NCBI GenBank assembly: GCA_964236445.1
Contig: CAXSDR010000047.1
Span: 1-26,454, forward strand
Length of the DNA: 26,454 bases
DNA from: CAXSDR01 sp964236445
GTDB taxonomy: Bacteria > Actinomycetota > Actinomycetes > Motilibacterales > Motilibacteraceae
Reading direction: 5' to 3'
The translations under genes were made by a program, and so were the position numbers. The notes below the pieces were generated by a model that was given only the letters and a program-made list of their open reading frames with translations, was not told the DNA's origin and made no database searches. This document shows, in pieces, positions 1 to 7,890 of the stretch (positions are counted from its first letter, which is position 1; every line of letters starts with the position of its first letter).

Positions 1-671
1 CGGGCGCCGACAACGTCGGCGGGATGATGGCCGCCGAGGGCGAGACCGACTTCGAGCGCGCGGTCGCCCGGGCCATGACCTCGTGGCTCGGCGTGGGTGG
101 CGCCCGCTTCCACACCGGTGGCTCCCCGGGCCCCGCCGACACCGTCTATCTCGGGGTGTTCCGCCGCTCGACGCTCGAGCGGCTCGGTGGCTATGACGAG
201 TCGTTCCAGCGGGCTCAGGACTGGGAGCTCAACCACCGCATCCGCGGCGCAGGCGGGCTCGTCTGGTTCAGCCCGGACCTGCGCGTCTCCTACCGCCCGC
301 GCGCCGACCTGGCCGGCCTGGCCCGGCAGTACTTCCACTACGGCCGCTGGCGGCGTGCCGTCATGCGCCGGCACGAGGGCACCGTCTCCGCGCGCTACCT
401 CGCCGCACCCGCGGCCGTGGTCGGGGTGGTCGGCGGCACGGTGGTCGGCGCGCTGGTCCACCGCGCGGGCTACGTCGTCCCGGCCACCTACGCCGCTGCC
501 ATCACCGCGGGCGGCGTCGCCACGAGCAGGGGGCTGCCGCCGGTGGCCCGCCTCTCGCTGCCGATCGTCTATGCGACGATGCACATGGCCTGGGGCGTCG
601 GCTTCCTGACGAGCCCGCGCGGCCTGCTGCCCGCGCCCGCGCACGAGCTGCCCACCGACCCGGCGGCCTGA
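1..671 (+). CDS. Family 2 glycosyltransferase, C-terminal part (5' end outside window)
   Basis: The reading frame is open from the first bases, so the gene begins upstream; the ATG at 24 is internal, since codons from base 3 already read GADNVGG in frame. The visible part carries the acceptor-side GT-A motif QDWELNHRIR, matching the ED-x-ELN-x-R signature of family 2 enzymes of the ExoA (succinoglycan) kind. After it come three hydrophobic stretches (about residues 128-147, 150-167 and 176-196, counted from the ATG at 24) that would anchor the enzyme in the membrane. Such enzymes transfer a sugar from an NDP-sugar to a growing lipid-linked glycan on the cytoplasmic face. The stop is one base before the next gene's GTG, so the two are co-transcribed. 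The sugar used cannot be told. Confidence 0.85.
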   Translation, partial: GADNVGGMMAAEGETDFERAVARAMTSWLGVGGARFHTGGSPGPADTVYLGVFRRSTLERLGGYDESFQRAQDWELNHRIRGAGGLVWFSPDLRVSYRPRADLAGLARQYFHYGRWRRAVMRRHEGTVSARYLAAPAAVVGVVGGTVVGALVHRAGYVVPATYAAAITAGGVATSRGLPPVARLSLPIVYATMHMAWGVGFLTSPRGLLPAPAHELPTDPAA

Positions 672-672
672 C

Positions 673-1857
673 GTGCGCATCCTCATGCTCGTGATCTCCG
701 ACGTCGCCGGTGACTCGCGCGTCGTGCGCGAGGCCAGCACGCTCGCCGACGCGGGCCACAGCGTGCACGTGATCGGCCGTGGGGTCCCCGCCGGCTGGGA
801 GCCCCCGCCGGGCGTCACGGTGTCCTCGGTGGGTGGTGGCACAGGGCTCAAGCGGCCGGCGGGCGCGCCCGCCCGGGGCCCGCTGCCGCCGCACCTGCGC
901 ACCGCCCGCTGGCTGCTGCTGCCGCGCCACCGTGCCACCGTGCACCGCACCTGGACCGCCGCGGCCTGGGTGGACGGCGCGAGCCGCGCGGCCGACGTCG
1001 TGCACGCCCACGACTTCAACACCCTCGCGCTGGGCACGCGGCTCGCCGCGGCGCACGGCGCGCGCCTCGTCTACGACACTCACGAGTTCTGGTCGGGCCG
1101 CCCGCGCATCGGGCGGCCCACGCCTGTCGCCGTGCGCCGCGACCTGGCGGCGGAGGGCCGGCTCGGGGGGGCCGCCGACGCGGTGATCACCGTGGGGCAG
1201 GGTGTCGCCGACGAGCTGCAGGGGTCGTTCAGTTGGCCGTCGGTGGCGGTCGTGCGCAACACGTTCCCGCTGCCCGAGACCGAGCCCGCTCTCCCGGACG
1301 CGCCGACCGGCCTCGTCTATGCCGGGCGGCTCGCCCCGTTCCGCGAGCTCGAGGTCGTGGCCGCTGCCGCCGCCCAGCTCGCACCGCTGCAGGTCACCGC
1401 CGTGGGGCCGTCCGACCCCACCTGGCTGGCGTCCTACGCGCGCGGCGTCGTCGACGTACGCCCCTCGCTGCCCCTGCCCGAGGCCGAGGCGCTGCTGACG
1501 CAGGCCGGGCTCGCGCTGGTGACCCACTCCGACCGCTGGGTGAACCACCGGCTGGCACTGCCCAACAAGCTGTTCCTCGCGGCGCGCGCCGGTGTGCCCG
1601 TCGTCGCGACAGATGTCCAGGAGCTCTCGCGGGTGGTACGCGCGCACGGCATCGGCACGCTCTACCGCCCGGGGGACGCGGCCGATCTGGTCCGCGCCGT
1701 GCGTGAGGCCGTGGACCGCTGGCCCGAGCTGGTGGCCGCCGTACGCCGGGCCCGCCCCGCCCTGTCCTGGGAGGTCGACGGGCAGGTCCTGCGCGAGGTC
1801 TATGCCCGCCTCGACGGCGAGGACGCCCCCCGCTCGCCGGTATCCTCGGCGCAATGA
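673..1857 (+). CDS. GT4-type glycosyltransferase
   Basis: 394 residues, GTG start one base after the previous stop. The N-terminus (ILMLVISDVAGDSRVVREA) is the first strand-loop-helix of a GT-B fold, the form in which the donor lies between two Rossmann domains. HAHDFNTL near residues 113-120 and YDTHEFW at 134-140 are motifs common in actinobacterial GT4 proteins. LPNKLFLAARAGVPVV near residue 296 is the donor-binding helix, in which the first glutamate of the usual E-x7-E motif is absent. No membrane segment is seen, so it is probably a cytoplasmic enzyme acting on the lipid-linked glycan. Its stop overlaps an ATG (ATGA at 1854) opening only a 14-codon frame. Donor and linkage are unknown. 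Confidence 0.88.
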   Translation: MRILMLVISDVAGDSRVVREASTLADAGHSVHVIGRGVPAGWEPPPGVTVSSVGGGTGLKRPAGAPARGPLPPHLRTARWLLLPRHRATVHRTWTAAAWVDGASRAADVVHAHDFNTLALGTRLAAAHGARLVYDTHEFWSGRPRIGRPTPVAVRRDLAAEGRLGGAADAVITVGQGVADELQGSFSWPSVAVVRNTFPLPETEPALPDAPTGLVYAGRLAPFRELEVVAAAAAQLAPLQVTAVGPSDPTWLASYARGVVDVRPSLPLPEAEALLTQAGLALVTHSDRWVNHRLALPNKLFLAARAGVPVVATDVQELSRVVRAHGIGTLYRPGDAADLVRAVREAVDRWPELVAAVRRARPALSWEVDGQVLREVYARLDGEDAPRSPVSSAQ

Positions 1858-1898
1858 CGTCCTCGGTCGGCGTCTTCCTTTCCCGCACGAGGAGCTGA
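1854..1898 (+). other. 14-codon mini-ORF between glycosyltransferase and exporter genes
   Basis: An ATG overlapping the preceding stop as ATGA opens a frame of 14 codons (MTSSVGVFLSRTRS) ending in TGA at 1896-1898, seven bases before the permease GTG. The AGGAG at 1890-1894 lies inside it. Terminating ribosomes would be delivered close to the permease start, so it could serve translational coupling. It may equally be chance. Nothing shows that the peptide is made. Confidence 0.25.
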
Positions 1899-1905
1899 GC
1901 AGCGA

Positions 1906-2799
1906 GTGGCAGTGCACCATGCGGGTCGCGCCGCCGACGTGGACCGCGGCAACAACGAGTTCACCGAGCGCCACGTCTACGAGCCGCATCGCGCAGGTCT
2001 GCCCAAGCTCGGGGTCTATGTCCGCGAGCTGCTGCGGCGGCGCCAGTTCCTGTGGGAGATGGCACGCGCCAACATGCGCACGCAGAACCTCGACACGGCG
2101 TTCGGCCAGATCTGGCTCGTGCTCAACCCGCTGCTGCTGGGGTGCGTCTACTTCCTGCTCGTGGACCTGCTGGGCAAGGGTCAGCCCGCCGAGTTCTTCG
2201 CCCACCTGCTGGCCGGCCTGTTCGCCTACTACCTGATCACCGGCTGCATGACCGCGGGCGCGAAGTCGGTGACCTCCGGCGGCAAGCTCGTTCTCAACAC
2301 CGCGTTCCCTCGGCTGCTGCTCCCGCTCGCGTCCTCGCTCACGGCCTTCATGCGGTTCCTGCCCACGCTCGTGGTCTTCGAGGTCGTCGCGCTGATCGCC
2401 CACGTCTATCCGACGTGGCTCTACCTGTGGGCGCCCCTGCTCATCGCCGAGTTCCTCGTCTTCGGTGCGGGGCTGGCGTTCATCGTCGCCACCGCCCAGG
2501 TCTACATCCGCGACACGTCGAGCTTCCTTCCCTACTTCGTGCGCATCTGGCTCTACGTCTCGCCGGTGCTGCTGACGGTGGAGAACCTGCACAACCGCAC
2601 AGCGGCGCACGGGATTCTGTGGATGGAGTGGCTCAACCCGCTCTACTGGCTGCTCGGCGCCTGGAGCAAGGTCCTGGTCTACGGCCAGTTCCCCGGCTGG
2701 CACTTCCTGGTCGTGGGCTTCGTCATCTCCGTCGTCACCTTCGTCGCCGGAGCCCTGCTCTTCATCTCCCGGGAGCGCGAGTTTGCTGTCCGTCTCTGA
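1906..2799 (+). CDS. ABC-2 type polysaccharide export permease (Wzm/TagG family)
   Basis: 297 residues, the usual length of Wzm/TagG permeases. After a soluble N-terminus comes the family's amphipathic entry (about residues 30-55: VRELLRRRQFLWEMARANMRTQ) and FGQIWLVLNPLL, followed by about six hydrophobic segments. It would form the membrane channel that moves a completed undecaprenyl-linked glycan across the membrane, working as a dimer with the ATPase encoded next. The GTG start is chosen because it precedes the conserved N-terminus. AGGAG at 1890-1894 is rather far away, at 11 bases, so GTG 1912 is an alternative. Its 3' end overlaps the ATPase gene by 17 bases, implying coupled translation. 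Confidence 0.92.
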   Translation: MAVHHAGRAADVDRGNNEFTERHVYEPHRAGLPKLGVYVRELLRRRQFLWEMARANMRTQNLDTAFGQIWLVLNPLLLGCVYFLLVDLLGKGQPAEFFAHLLAGLFAYYLITGCMTAGAKSVTSGGKLVLNTAFPRLLLPLASSLTAFMRFLPTLVVFEVVALIAHVYPTWLYLWAPLLIAEFLVFGAGLAFIVATAQVYIRDTSSFLPYFVRIWLYVSPVLLTVENLHNRTAAHGILWMEWLNPLYWLLGAWSKVLVYGQFPGWHFLVVGFVISVVTFVAGALLFISREREFAVRL

Positions 2800-3598
2800 G
2801 CTGCAGGCCCGCCACGCAACCCACGAGCCGGCGGTCTCGGTCGAGGACCTGCACATCACCTACCGCGTCGCCGTCGACAAGCAACAGACCGCCCGCGACG
2901 CCCTGCGCCGCTTCGGTCGTCGCCAGCGCTCGGTCACCGAGGTCGAGGCGCTGCGCGGGGTCTCCTTCGTCGTGACACCGGGCTCGGTGCTCGGTGTCGT
3001 CGGGGCCAACGGCGCGGGCAAGTCGACGCTCATGCGCGCCATCGCGGGCATTCTGCCGCCCACCAAGGGCCGCATCGTCGTCAACGGCCGCGTCAGCACA
3101 CTGCTGGCGCTCGGCATCGGGTTCAACTCGGCGCTGTCCGGGCGCGAGAACATCCTGCTGGGTGGCCTGGCGGCCGGCCTGACCCGTGCTGAGGTCGCGC
3201 GCAAGTTCGACGAGATCGCCGAGTTCACCGGCATCGCCAACATCCTCGACCGGCCGATGAAGACCTACTCCTCCGGGCAGTACGGCCGCGTCGCGTTCTC
3301 CGTCGCCGTGCACATGGAGCCCGACATCCTCATCGTCGACGAGGCTCTCTCCGCCGGCGACGCGAAGTTCAAGATTCGTGCCGAGGAGAAGATGAAGGAG
3401 CTCGTCGTCGAGGACCAGAACCGCACGGTGATCCTCGTGACGCACGGGCTGGCAACCGTGAGAAGCCTGTGCAACGAGGCGATCTGGCTCGACCAGGGCA
3501 AGCTCATGAAGCGCGGGCAGCCCGGTCACATCATCAGCGCCTACATGGCCAACGAGAAGATCCGCGAGTCCGAGGCCACGGCCAACGAGGACGTCTAG
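2783..3598 (+). CDS. ABC transporter ATPase for polysaccharide export (Wzt/TagH family)
   Basis: 271 residues, TTG start inside the permease gene. The nucleotide-binding domain is complete: Walker A GANGAGKST (residues 74-82), signature YSSGQ (162-166), Walker B ILIVDE (182-187) and switch histidine H221. FNSALSGRENI (114-124) is a motif typical of this polysaccharide and teichoic-acid exporter group. The protein ends about 40 residues after the ATPase core, so it lacks the long C-terminal glycan-binding domain found in enterobacterial Wzt proteins that recognise a capped chain end. It is therefore closer to short TagH or capsule-type ATPases. It powers export through the permease encoded upstream. 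Confidence 0.93.
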   Translation: MLSVSELQARHATHEPAVSVEDLHITYRVAVDKQQTARDALRRFGRRQRSVTEVEALRGVSFVVTPGSVLGVVGANGAGKSTLMRAIAGILPPTKGRIVVNGRVSTLLALGIGFNSALSGRENILLGGLAAGLTRAEVARKFDEIAEFTGIANILDRPMKTYSSGQYGRVAFSVAVHMEPDILIVDEALSAGDAKFKIRAEEKMKELVVEDQNRTVILVTHGLATVRSLCNEAIWLDQGKLMKRGQPGHIISAYMANEKIRESEATANEDV

Positions 3599-3602
3599 GA
3601 CA

Positions 3603-4733
3603 GTGGCGGGCCAGACCGGTGCACGGTTCGACGTCAGCCTCGTGAGCAGCGGGCACGACGTCGCCGATGCCCGGCTGCATCGTCTCTGCGGGGCGTTTGT
3701 CGACGCCGGCCTCGCCGTCGAGCTGATGGGCCTCGGCCGCATGGCCGACGCCCCCGCGGGTCTCGCGGCCCTCGCCACCCGTCGCCGCGGCGGCCTGGTG
3801 GACCGCGCCCTGCAGGCAGCCCTGCTGCCGTGGGCGGCCCGGGGACGCGTGATCGTCGTGGTCGACCCCGACACCGTGCCCAGCGCCTGGCTGCGCCGGC
3901 TGGCGGGGCGCGGGCCGGTGCGTCCCTGCGCGCTCGTCGTCGACGTGCACGAGGACTACGCGGCGCTGTTGCACGACCGGTCGTGGGCGCGGCGTGCCGG
4001 TGGCCGCGTCGGTCGAGTGGCGACGGTCGTCGTACGCACCGCGACGGCCCTGGCGCGCCTGGCCGACATCACCGTGGTCGCCGACGACCACGTCCCGCCG
4101 CTCACCGCAGCCCACCGCCGCGTCGTCCGCAACCTGCCGTCGGGCGGCTACCTGCCCGCTCCCAGCGCGAGGAACGGCGAGCCGAGGGCCCTGCACGTGG
4201 GTGACCTGCGGCGCTCCCGGGGCCTCTTCACGATGCTGGCGGCGCTCGAGGCAGCCCCCGGCTGGACGTTCGACCTCGTCGGCCCGGTGGCCGCGGCCGA
4301 CGCACCTGACCTCACGCGCTGGCAGGCGACCTCGGCCGCCGCGTCCCGACTGCGCCTGCACGGCAGGCTTCCACCGGCGGCTGCCTGGTCCCTGGCCGCT
4401 GGCGCCTGGGCGGGTCTCGCGCTGCTCGACGACACCCCGGCCTTCCGTGACGCCGTGCCGACGAAGGTCTATGAGTATCTCGCGAGCGGTCTGCCCGTGG
4501 TCTGCACGCCCTTGCCGCGCATGGCTGCCCTGGTGACCGGGTCGGGCGCCGGCGCCGTCGTGGCCACGAGCGCGCAGGCCGCCGACGTGCTGAACTCCTG
4601 GAGCCGTGCGCCGGCGTCGTGCGACGCCGCGCGGCAGGCCGCGCAGGAGTGGGCCGCCGCCAGCCTGGGCGCCGAGTCGCCCTACGCCGCCCTGGCCGCC
4701 AAGGTCGCGGCTCTCGCCCGGGACCTCGCGTGA
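3603..4733 (+). CDS. GT4-type glycosyltransferase
   Basis: 376 residues, GTG start four bases after the ATPase stop. VVDVHEDY in the N-terminal domain corresponds to the YDTHEFW/YDAHEY motif of the other GT4 proteins here. The C-terminal domain has the donor-binding sequence VPTKVYEYLASGLPVVCTP near residue 285, and LHVGDLRRSRGLFTML is the start of the second Rossmann domain. No signal peptide or clear membrane helix is present. The gene stop overlaps the next gene's GTG (GTGA). As a member of the export operon it probably adds a sugar to the exported glycan; the donor is unknown. Confidence 0.85.
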   Translation: MAGQTGARFDVSLVSSGHDVADARLHRLCGAFVDAGLAVELMGLGRMADAPAGLAALATRRRGGLVDRALQAALLPWAARGRVIVVVDPDTVPSAWLRRLAGRGPVRPCALVVDVHEDYAALLHDRSWARRAGGRVGRVATVVVRTATALARLADITVVADDHVPPLTAAHRRVVRNLPSGGYLPAPSARNGEPRALHVGDLRRSRGLFTMLAALEAAPGWTFDLVGPVAAADAPDLTRWQATSAAASRLRLHGRLPPAAAWSLAAGAWAGLALLDDTPAFRDAVPTKVYEYLASGLPVVCTPLPRMAALVTGSGAGAVVATSAQAADVLNSWSRAPASCDAARQAAQEWAAASLGAESPYAALAAKVAALARDLA

Positions 4734-6463
4734 CCGCTCCCCACGTCGTGCTGGTGACCGACGTACGCCACGGGTTCGACGACGGCGCTGCGACGGCCCG
4801 GGCGGTCGCCGAGGCGTCCGGGGCCCGCGTGACCACCGTCATGCTCGTCGACCGCGGCGGCCGCACGAGCGGTGCGGGCTGGGTCCGCGTCCCGACGCCG
4901 GCCGCCCCGGTCGACCTGCAGACCACGAGGCTGCGCGTCCTGGACGAAACCCTGGCGGCGCTCGGGCTGCGTGGGCGCCGGCTCGAGGCCGAGGGCGCGA
5001 GCGGGCGCGACCCGCGCAGGCTGCGCGTCGTCGCCGAGGTCCGTGCCCTGCGCCGGGTGCGTGACCAGCTCGCCAAGGCGGCGCTGCCCGAGTCGGGCGT
5101 GCTGCTGGCGCTCGCCCTGCTCGACACCGCGGCGACAGCGCTCACCCGTGAGGTCACCGCGGCCGCGCCCACGCTCGTGGTCGCCTGCGGGCCCGAGGCG
5201 CTGGCCGCGGCGGTTCGCAGCGGAACGCGCTTCGTCTACAGCCCCCGCGCCCGGCCCGACGCGAGCGACGACCGCGCGGCGGCCGTTCGTGAGCGCGAGC
5301 GCACAGCCCAGGCCAGGGCCGTCGCCGTCGTCGCGCCCGATGCCGATGCCGGCGGCTGGGGGAGCGCCCTGCGGCTCGCCGGCCTGCCCGTCGTGAGCGA
5401 GTCGGCGCCCGACGACCTCGAGACCCCCCTGCCGCAGCTGACGGCGACCAGGCTGCTCGTCGGGCCGGCCGGATTCGCCGGGCAGGCGTGGGAGTGGGCA
5501 GCCGCAGCCCGCCGTGAGCTGGGCGTGGATGCCGAGGTCGTGACGGTCGAGCAGGACGGCCTGAACTTCGCCGCAGACCTTCGCCCGACCCCCGCCGAGT
5601 GGGACGACCTGGCCTGGCAGCTCGCGCACGTGCCGCGGGTGCTCGCGCGCACCCACGTGCTGTCCGAGTCGGTGCGCCCGGTCCTCGGCCTGCTCAACGG
5701 GAGCGTCCTGCCCGGTGACCTGCCGGCGTTGCGCCGGGCGGGGGTCCGGGTCGCGGTCGTCTGCCACGGCAGCGACATCCGCGATCCGCGGCTGCACGGA
5801 GCGCTCTATGAGCATGCACCCTTCGGGTCGGGCTTCGACGACGTCGCGTCGCTGCAGGAGATCGCCGAGCGCAACGGCCGTATCCTCGCCGGCTTCTCGG
5901 GACCGGTCTTCGTGTCGACGCCCGACCTGCTCGACTCCGTGCCACACGCGACGTGGCTGCCCGTCGTCATAGGCGAAGAAAACTTCACTGAATCACCATT
6001 GGTGTTTTCGAGTTCGGTCCCCGTCGTTCTGCATGCGCCGTCCAACCCTCGTTTCAAGGGCACATCCTTCATCGAGCCCGTGCTCCAGCGCCTCTCCGAC
6101 GAGGGCCTCATCGACTACCGGCGCCACGGCAGCACCGATCCGGCGCAGGTGCCTGCTGTTCTCCGCGAGGCCGACGTGGTCATCGACCACGTCGTCATCG
6201 GCAACTACGGCGTGCTCGCGGCCCAGGCGCTCGCGGCGGGCCGGGTGGTGCTCGGGCACGTGCACGAGCGCGTACGCCGCCGGGTGCCGCGCGAAGTACC
6301 GATCCTCGAAACCACGCCGGAAACCGTCGAGTCTGTGCTGCGCGGCGTGCTCGCCGACCGCGAGGGCGCCCGCGCCGTCGCGGCGCAGGGTCCGGCTTTC
6401 GCACGTGAGCTGCACGACGGCCGCCGCAGCGCCCGGGTGCTGGCGCCCTTCCTGCGGACGTGA
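4730..6463 (+). CDS. Two-part glycosyltransferase-like protein with HGSDIRDPR module
   Basis: 577 residues from GTG 4730, chosen because it overlaps the previous stop as GTGA and begins with a Rossmann-like strand (HVVLVTDVRHGF). The frame is open further upstream, to 4619, but that would run deep into the preceding gene. Residues 1-235 look like a degenerate GT-B N-terminal domain. Residues 240-405 form a module with GPAGFAGQAW, LNGS and HGSDIRDPR, repeated in the protein starting at 24410. Residues 430-577 contain HAPSNPRFKGT (K443) and GNYGVLAAQALAAGR, resembling the donor-binding half of GT-B enzymes. A patch of unusual AT-rich codons (5969-6010) lies between the last two parts. The function is inferred only from fold-like motifs and context. 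Confidence 0.75.
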   Translation: MTAPHVVLVTDVRHGFDDGAATARAVAEASGARVTTVMLVDRGGRTSGAGWVRVPTPAAPVDLQTTRLRVLDETLAALGLRGRRLEAEGASGRDPRRLRVVAEVRALRRVRDQLAKAALPESGVLLALALLDTAATALTREVTAAAPTLVVACGPEALAAAVRSGTRFVYSPRARPDASDDRAAAVRERERTAQARAVAVVAPDADAGGWGSALRLAGLPVVSESAPDDLETPLPQLTATRLLVGPAGFAGQAWEWAAAARRELGVDAEVVTVEQDGLNFAADLRPTPAEWDDLAWQLAHVPRVLARTHVLSESVRPVLGLLNGSVLPGDLPALRRAGVRVAVVCHGSDIRDPRLHGALYEHAPFGSGFDDVASLQEIAERNGRILAGFSGPVFVSTPDLLDSVPHATWLPVVIGEENFTESPLVFSSSVPVVLHAPSNPRFKGTSFIEPVLQRLSDEGLIDYRRHGSTDPAQVPAVLREADVVIDHVVIGNYGVLAAQALAAGRVVLGHVHERVRRRVPREVPILETTPETVESVLRGVLADREGARAVAAQGPAFARELHDGRRSARVLAPFLRT

Positions 6464-7890
6464 ACGCCGCCGTGCCCACCGATGACGCGATCGGGCTGAG
6501 CAGCGCGCGCGGGCGCTGGGTGCTGGCGACCACGGTGCTGGCGAGCGGCATGGCGATGCTCGACGGCACGGTCGTCTCGATCGCCCTGCCGACCCTGGGC
6601 AAGAACCTGCACGCCGGGTTCGCCGCGCTGAGCTGGACGGTCAACGGCTACACCCTCACGCTCGCCGCTCTGATCCTGCTGGGTGGCTCGCTCGGTGACC
6701 GCTTCGGGCGGCGGCGCGTGTTCGTCGTGGGCACGGTGTGGTTCGCCCTCGCCAGTGCCCTGTGCGGCGCGGCTCCCACGATCGGGTGGCTGGTCGCCGG
6801 ACGCATGCTCCAGGGTGTCGGCGCGGCCCTGTTGACCCCGGGCAGCCTGGCCATCCTCACGGCGACGTTCCGCGGCACCGACCGGGCCCGCGCCATCGGT
6901 GCATGGTCGGGTCTCGGCGGCGTCGCCATCGCGATCGGGCCGTTCCTCGGCGGTTGGCTGGTGACCCTCAGCTGGCGGTGGGTGTTCCTGCTCAACCTGC
7001 CGATCGCGGCGCTCGTCGTCGCGATCGCGCGACGTCACGTTCCCGAGTCGCGTGACGACGCGATGGACCCTCGGCTCGACCTCGTCGGAGCGGTGCTGGC
7101 TGCGGTCGGGCTCGCGGGCACGACCTATGCGCTCGTCGCGGCCGGTGAGGGACGGTCGACGGCGCTGGTGCTCGCTCCCGCGGTCGTCGGTGTCGCGGCC
7201 CTCGTGCTTTTCCTCGGGTGCGAGCACCGTTCGGAGCATCCGATGTTGCCGCTCGACATCTTCGCCGCCCGCCAGTTCTCCGCCGCCAATGCGGTGACCT
7301 TCGCCGTCTATGGCGCACTGGGTGTCGTGAGCTTCATCCTGGTCATCGACCTGCAGGTGGTCGCGGGGTTCGGCCCGGTCACCGCGGGCCTGTCGCTGCT
7401 GCCCGCCACCGTGTGCATGCTGCTGCTCTCGGCCCGGGCGGGCGCCCTGAGCACGCGCATCGGCCCGCGGATCCCGATGGCGCTCGGGCCGCTGGGCTGC
7501 GCCGTCGGGGTCCTCCTCCTGCGCCGGATCGGCGCCGACGCCACGTTCGTGCGTGACGTGCTGCCCGGTGCGGTCGTCTTCGGGCTCGGTCTGTCGCTGA
7601 CCGTCGCCCCGCTCACGACCACCGTGCTGGGCGCTGCTCCCGACCGGCACGCCGGTGTGGCGTCTGGGGTCAACAATGCCGTGGCCCGGGCCGCCGGCCT
7701 GCTCGCTGTCGCACTCCTGCCGTGGGTGACGGGGCTGTCGGGCGCGCAGTACGCCGACCCGGCCCGTCTCGAGCACGGCTTCCGGGTCGCCATGGCGCTC
7801 GCGGCGGGGCTGCTCCTCGCGGGCGGTCTGCTGGCCGCAGCGACGATCTCATCCGCTCCGCTGCAGGACTCCGGCGAGCTGACGACATGA
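6460..7890 (+). CDS. MFS transporter, DHA2 (EmrB/QacA) type
   Basis: 476 residues, GTG overlapping the previous stop by four bases. It shows the marks of the 14-helix drug:proton antiporter family: LDGTVVSIALPTLG (34-47, motif D1), GGSLGDRFGRRR (75-86, motif A), AGRMLQGVG (113-121) and GVAIAIGPFLGGWL (154-167, the antiporter motif C), followed by WRWVFLLNLP. Family members export drugs or lipophilic molecules using the proton gradient. Its place inside a glycan-export operon, coupled on both sides, suggests either a role in envelope precursor or lipid export or simple co-regulation. Neither is shown by the sequence. It is a paralogue of the MFS gene starting at 11636. Confidence 0.88.
   Translation: MNAAVPTDDAIGLSSARGRWVLATTVLASGMAMLDGTVVSIALPTLGKNLHAGFAALSWTVNGYTLTLAALILLGGSLGDRFGRRRVFVVGTVWFALASALCGAAPTIGWLVAGRMLQGVGAALLTPGSLAILTATFRGTDRARAIGAWSGLGGVAIAIGPFLGGWLVTLSWRWVFLLNLPIAALVVAIARRHVPESRDDAMDPRLDLVGAVLAAVGLAGTTYALVAAGEGRSTALVLAPAVVGVAALVLFLGCEHRSEHPMLPLDIFAARQFSAANAVTFAVYGALGVVSFILVIDLQVVAGFGPVTAGLSLLPATVCMLLLSARAGALSTRIGPRIPMALGPLGCAVGVLLLRRIGADATFVRDVLPGAVVFGLGLSLTVAPLTTTVLGAAPDRHAGVASGVNNAVARAAGLLAVALLPWVTGLSGAQYADPARLEHGFRVAMALAAGLLLAGGLLAAATISSAPLQDSGELTT

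Noticed and set aside
502..2859. Very long minus-strand open frame (785 codons) across the first glycosyltransferase and exporter genes
   Set aside because: It is antisense to well-supported genes, and its translation is rich in Arg, Gly, His, Gln and Glu with no domain. This is the usual shadow of GC-rich coding DNA.
4619..4729. Upstream in-frame extension of the 577-residue protein to an ATG at 4619
   Set aside because: It would overlap the preceding gene by more than 100 bases. GTG 4730 gives the same GTGA overlap as other junctions in the operon and a normal first beta strand.
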